Shown: in pieces, positions 62,176-64,000 of the stretch | How positions within the stretch are numbered: position 1 is the first letter of the stretch | Layout: every line of letters starts with the position of its first letter | Source: Anniella stebbinsi | Taxonomy: Eukaryota > Chordata > Lepidosauria > Squamata > Anniellidae | Assembly: GCA_029215795.1 (NCBI GenBank) | Contig: JARDYH010000002.1 | Location: forward strand, 361,176,973 to 361,240,972 | Direction: 5' to 3' | Length of the DNA stretch: 64,000 bases | The notes under the pieces: generated by a model | Databases searched by the model: none | Told to the model about the DNA's origin: nothing | What the model saw: the letters and a program-made list of their open reading frames with translations, nothing else | Program-made: the position numbers and the translations under genes

Positions 62176-62604
62176 GGTGCCCAGAATCCTTTGGGAGACG
62201 AGGCAGATGCCAGCTGTTAACTCCCCAGTTAAATCTCCTCTCCCCCTCCCAGCTTCAGTTCTTCCTCTGCCTGATGTGGTGAGCAGAACTCCAGATGTGC
62301 CTCACAGCAGGCAGGGTTTCTGTTGGGTAGACAACAGAGCCAGGGAGGACCTGGATGGAAGAAGAGCAGGTCACCTTCTAGGTCCCAAGATGGAAGCCCT
62401 CTTGGCCTTAGCTTTGGGTGGCACATCACCTCCCCTTTCTGGCTCAAATGTGCACATCTTTCCTGCTGTGATGATGCAGTGGGGATTTAGGCTGCAATCC
62501 CGTGCGTGCTGCACCTATCAGGTTCATTGGACACAGGAGACTTCCATGCATGAAAGATGTATAGGTTTGCGCGCTCATGGGACCGCAGGAAGAAAACCCT
62601 AGTG
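62176..62604. other. unassigned DNA
   Basis: A trace of the TGCAATCC palindromic repeat lies near 62490-62580. No exon. Confidence 0.45.
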
Positions 62605-62740
62605 CAGGCTGTCCCCAACCCTGCACCCTCCAAATGTGTTGGGCTGCCAGTGCCATCACCCCTGTCAATGGCCATGCTGGCTGTGGCTGATGGGAGTTGC
62701 AGTCCCACACATCCGGAGAGTACCAGGTTGGAGGAGGTTG
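62605..62740. mobile_element. palindromic hAT-like MITE
   Basis: 136 bp from CAGGCTGTCCCCAACCCTGC to GTACCAGGTTGGAGGAGGTTG. Flanks CCCTAGTG (62597-62604) and CCCTAATG (62741-62748) match at 7 of 8, a good hAT-type duplication. Confidence 0.8.
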
Positions 62741-63051
62741 CCCTAATGGATCTGAAAGCTTGCAGTAGCTATGCCGACTGCAAGAGCTGAATCTGTTATT
62801 TCCGCGTGCAAGAGCTTCCCTTTATGAGCCTGGCGATGGTGACACAGTGTCCAAAGAGCTCGAATGAGGAAGGAACGGAGCCGAGTCGGAGATCTGCTAA
62901 TCTAATTCAGGGTTTGTGTAAACACCGTCCCCTTCAGCCTCTCCAGAGACTATTTGTTTCTTTGCCAATGTCTGCAGATGTTTTCTAACTTAATATGTAA
63001 TGACAGCTAAGGCATAAAAAGCTGCCCTCCCCAATTTCTGACGGCCAGATT

Positions 63052-63296
63052 TGCAGCAACAGCACCTGGTGAGATTCCCTCTCCATCACAACAGTTCAAG
63101 CTGCAGGAGCCCTGCCCTCTTTTGTAGAGTGACCAGATACAAAAGAGGGCAGGGCCCCTGCAGCTTGAACTGTTGTGATGAAGAGGGGATTTTACCAGAT
63201 GCTGTATGCATACAAAGGACACCTGCTGAAATTCTCTTTTTTATACAACTGTTAAAGATACAGGAGCCCAGTCCTCCTTTCCATAAGGGCACCCTA
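63052..63296. mobile_element. hAT-like MITE, TAGGGTGACCA family, left end missing
   Basis: Begins inside the family at CAGCACCTGGTGAGATTCCC and runs to CTTTCCATAAGGGCACCCTA. The central palindrome CCTGCCCTCTTTTGTAGAGT and AAAAGAGGGCAGGGCCCCTG is intact. Confidence 0.75.
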
Positions 63297-64000
63297 GACT
63301 GTCCTGGGGTCGGGGTCGGGGTTGCAAGTCACAAAATATTGGGAGGCTCCACCGTAGTGGTCCTTAGCCACTAAAACAGGCTGGAGAGAAGGTCAGAGTG
63401 GGTTCCAGCGAAGTACATGGCAGGTTGGGGATACTCTGGATTTTTAAAATAAGACTCCTTTCTCCCTCGCCACAAATTGGTGAAACATGAGGGTTATGCC
63501 TGAGTGCTGTCCTCCTCCTCCTTTGAAAAGTTGGATTATTCTAGTCTCCGACTGTAATAAATGTTTGGATACTTTGAGTATTTGGAAAGAACAAAGCAAA
63601 TACTCTGGGAAAACAAAGAACAGCAGACCGCCTTGGATGCAGTTCTGGACTAACGAAACCCCAGGGGAAGAAAAGGGGGTATTTGTTTGAAAATCAACAA
63701 CCATCCAGTGTTCAAGAAGGAAGCGTTGTGGGGAGGGACAACTCAAATCCACCAACGAAACTTCTTGATACTGCAAAAGGAGGAATGAACTGAATATTAA
63801 GCTCCCCTCATCCCCACCCCCACATGATCAAAAAAAAAATCTCCAGAAAAGGAAGTGGGCAGGAATTTAGCTCCTTTTTCTAAAAGCTTGCCTGGCACCG
63901 GTCAGAAATTGACGGATATTTTCAGTGGTGAGAAAGGAAGGGAAATAAGAGAGAAAATGGGAGCGTAAGAAGTGACACAGGATTGTAAAAAAGCGTGGCA
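63297..64000. other. unassigned DNA
   Basis: No exon, RNA gene or repeat is recognised to the end of the window. Confidence 0.5.

Overview
The window is nuclear DNA of a vertebrate, most likely a squamate reptile (lizard). The evidence is the repeat set: chicken-type CR1 LINEs, L2 LINEs with the reptile GCCGAAGCTCTCTGGG tail, two 5'-truncated R4/Dong LINE insertions with a CCHC motif and restriction-like endonuclease, tRNA-derived SINEs of Sauria type, and many hAT-like and 3-bp-TSD miniature transposons. There are no bacterial, viral or CRISPR features. Only one protein-coding gene is supported.

Gene region (1-12.7 kb). Three + strand exons (5062-5236, 9697-9843, 11416-12218) encode the C-terminal cytosolic domain of SLC12A9, the atypical cation-chloride cotransporter family member also called CIP1. 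They join in frame with GT-AG sites and end at a TAG stop; an ATTAAA poly(A) signal lies at 12715. The membrane domain must be encoded upstream, because no earlier exon is visible in 1-5061. The introns carry CR1, L2 and SINE copies and several MITEs.

Downstream region (12.7-64 kb). No convincing exon is seen; the long open frames here fall in GC-rich transposons or retroelement remnants. The DNA is a dense, nested repeat landscape. Main parts: three related 215-227 bp MITEs with 3-bp target duplications (3986, 12855, 13887); a hAT-like family ending in TAGGG-N-TGTGCA whose copies have foldback interiors and, in three of four, perfect 8-bp target duplications (16322-16841, 20438-21498, 52349-53949; 26268-26952 without); a second hAT-like family ending in TAGGGTGACCA with about a dozen copies, two with perfect 8-bp duplications (36065-36235, 54457-54875); R4/Dong pieces at 24.0-25.2 kb and 44.4-45.8 kb; and several CR1 and L2 fragments. 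A few unique, AT-rich or motif-rich stretches (about 21.9, 28.4, 30.0, 38.1, 55.1 and 60.4 kb) look like possible conserved noncoding elements, but only alignment could show this.

Most notable structures: the 52349-53949 element, with four tandem GC-rich hairpin modules each bounded by CTTACC and GGTAAG against two in its relative at 20438-21498; a paralogous empty site that confirms that relative's insertion; a three-level nest at 43.9-46.1 kb (hAT MITE, L2, then R4 in the L2's ATT tail); and a 33-bp palindromic micro-insert with an 8-bp duplication at 15655-15687. Repeat family names are by recognition of motifs only; no database search was run.
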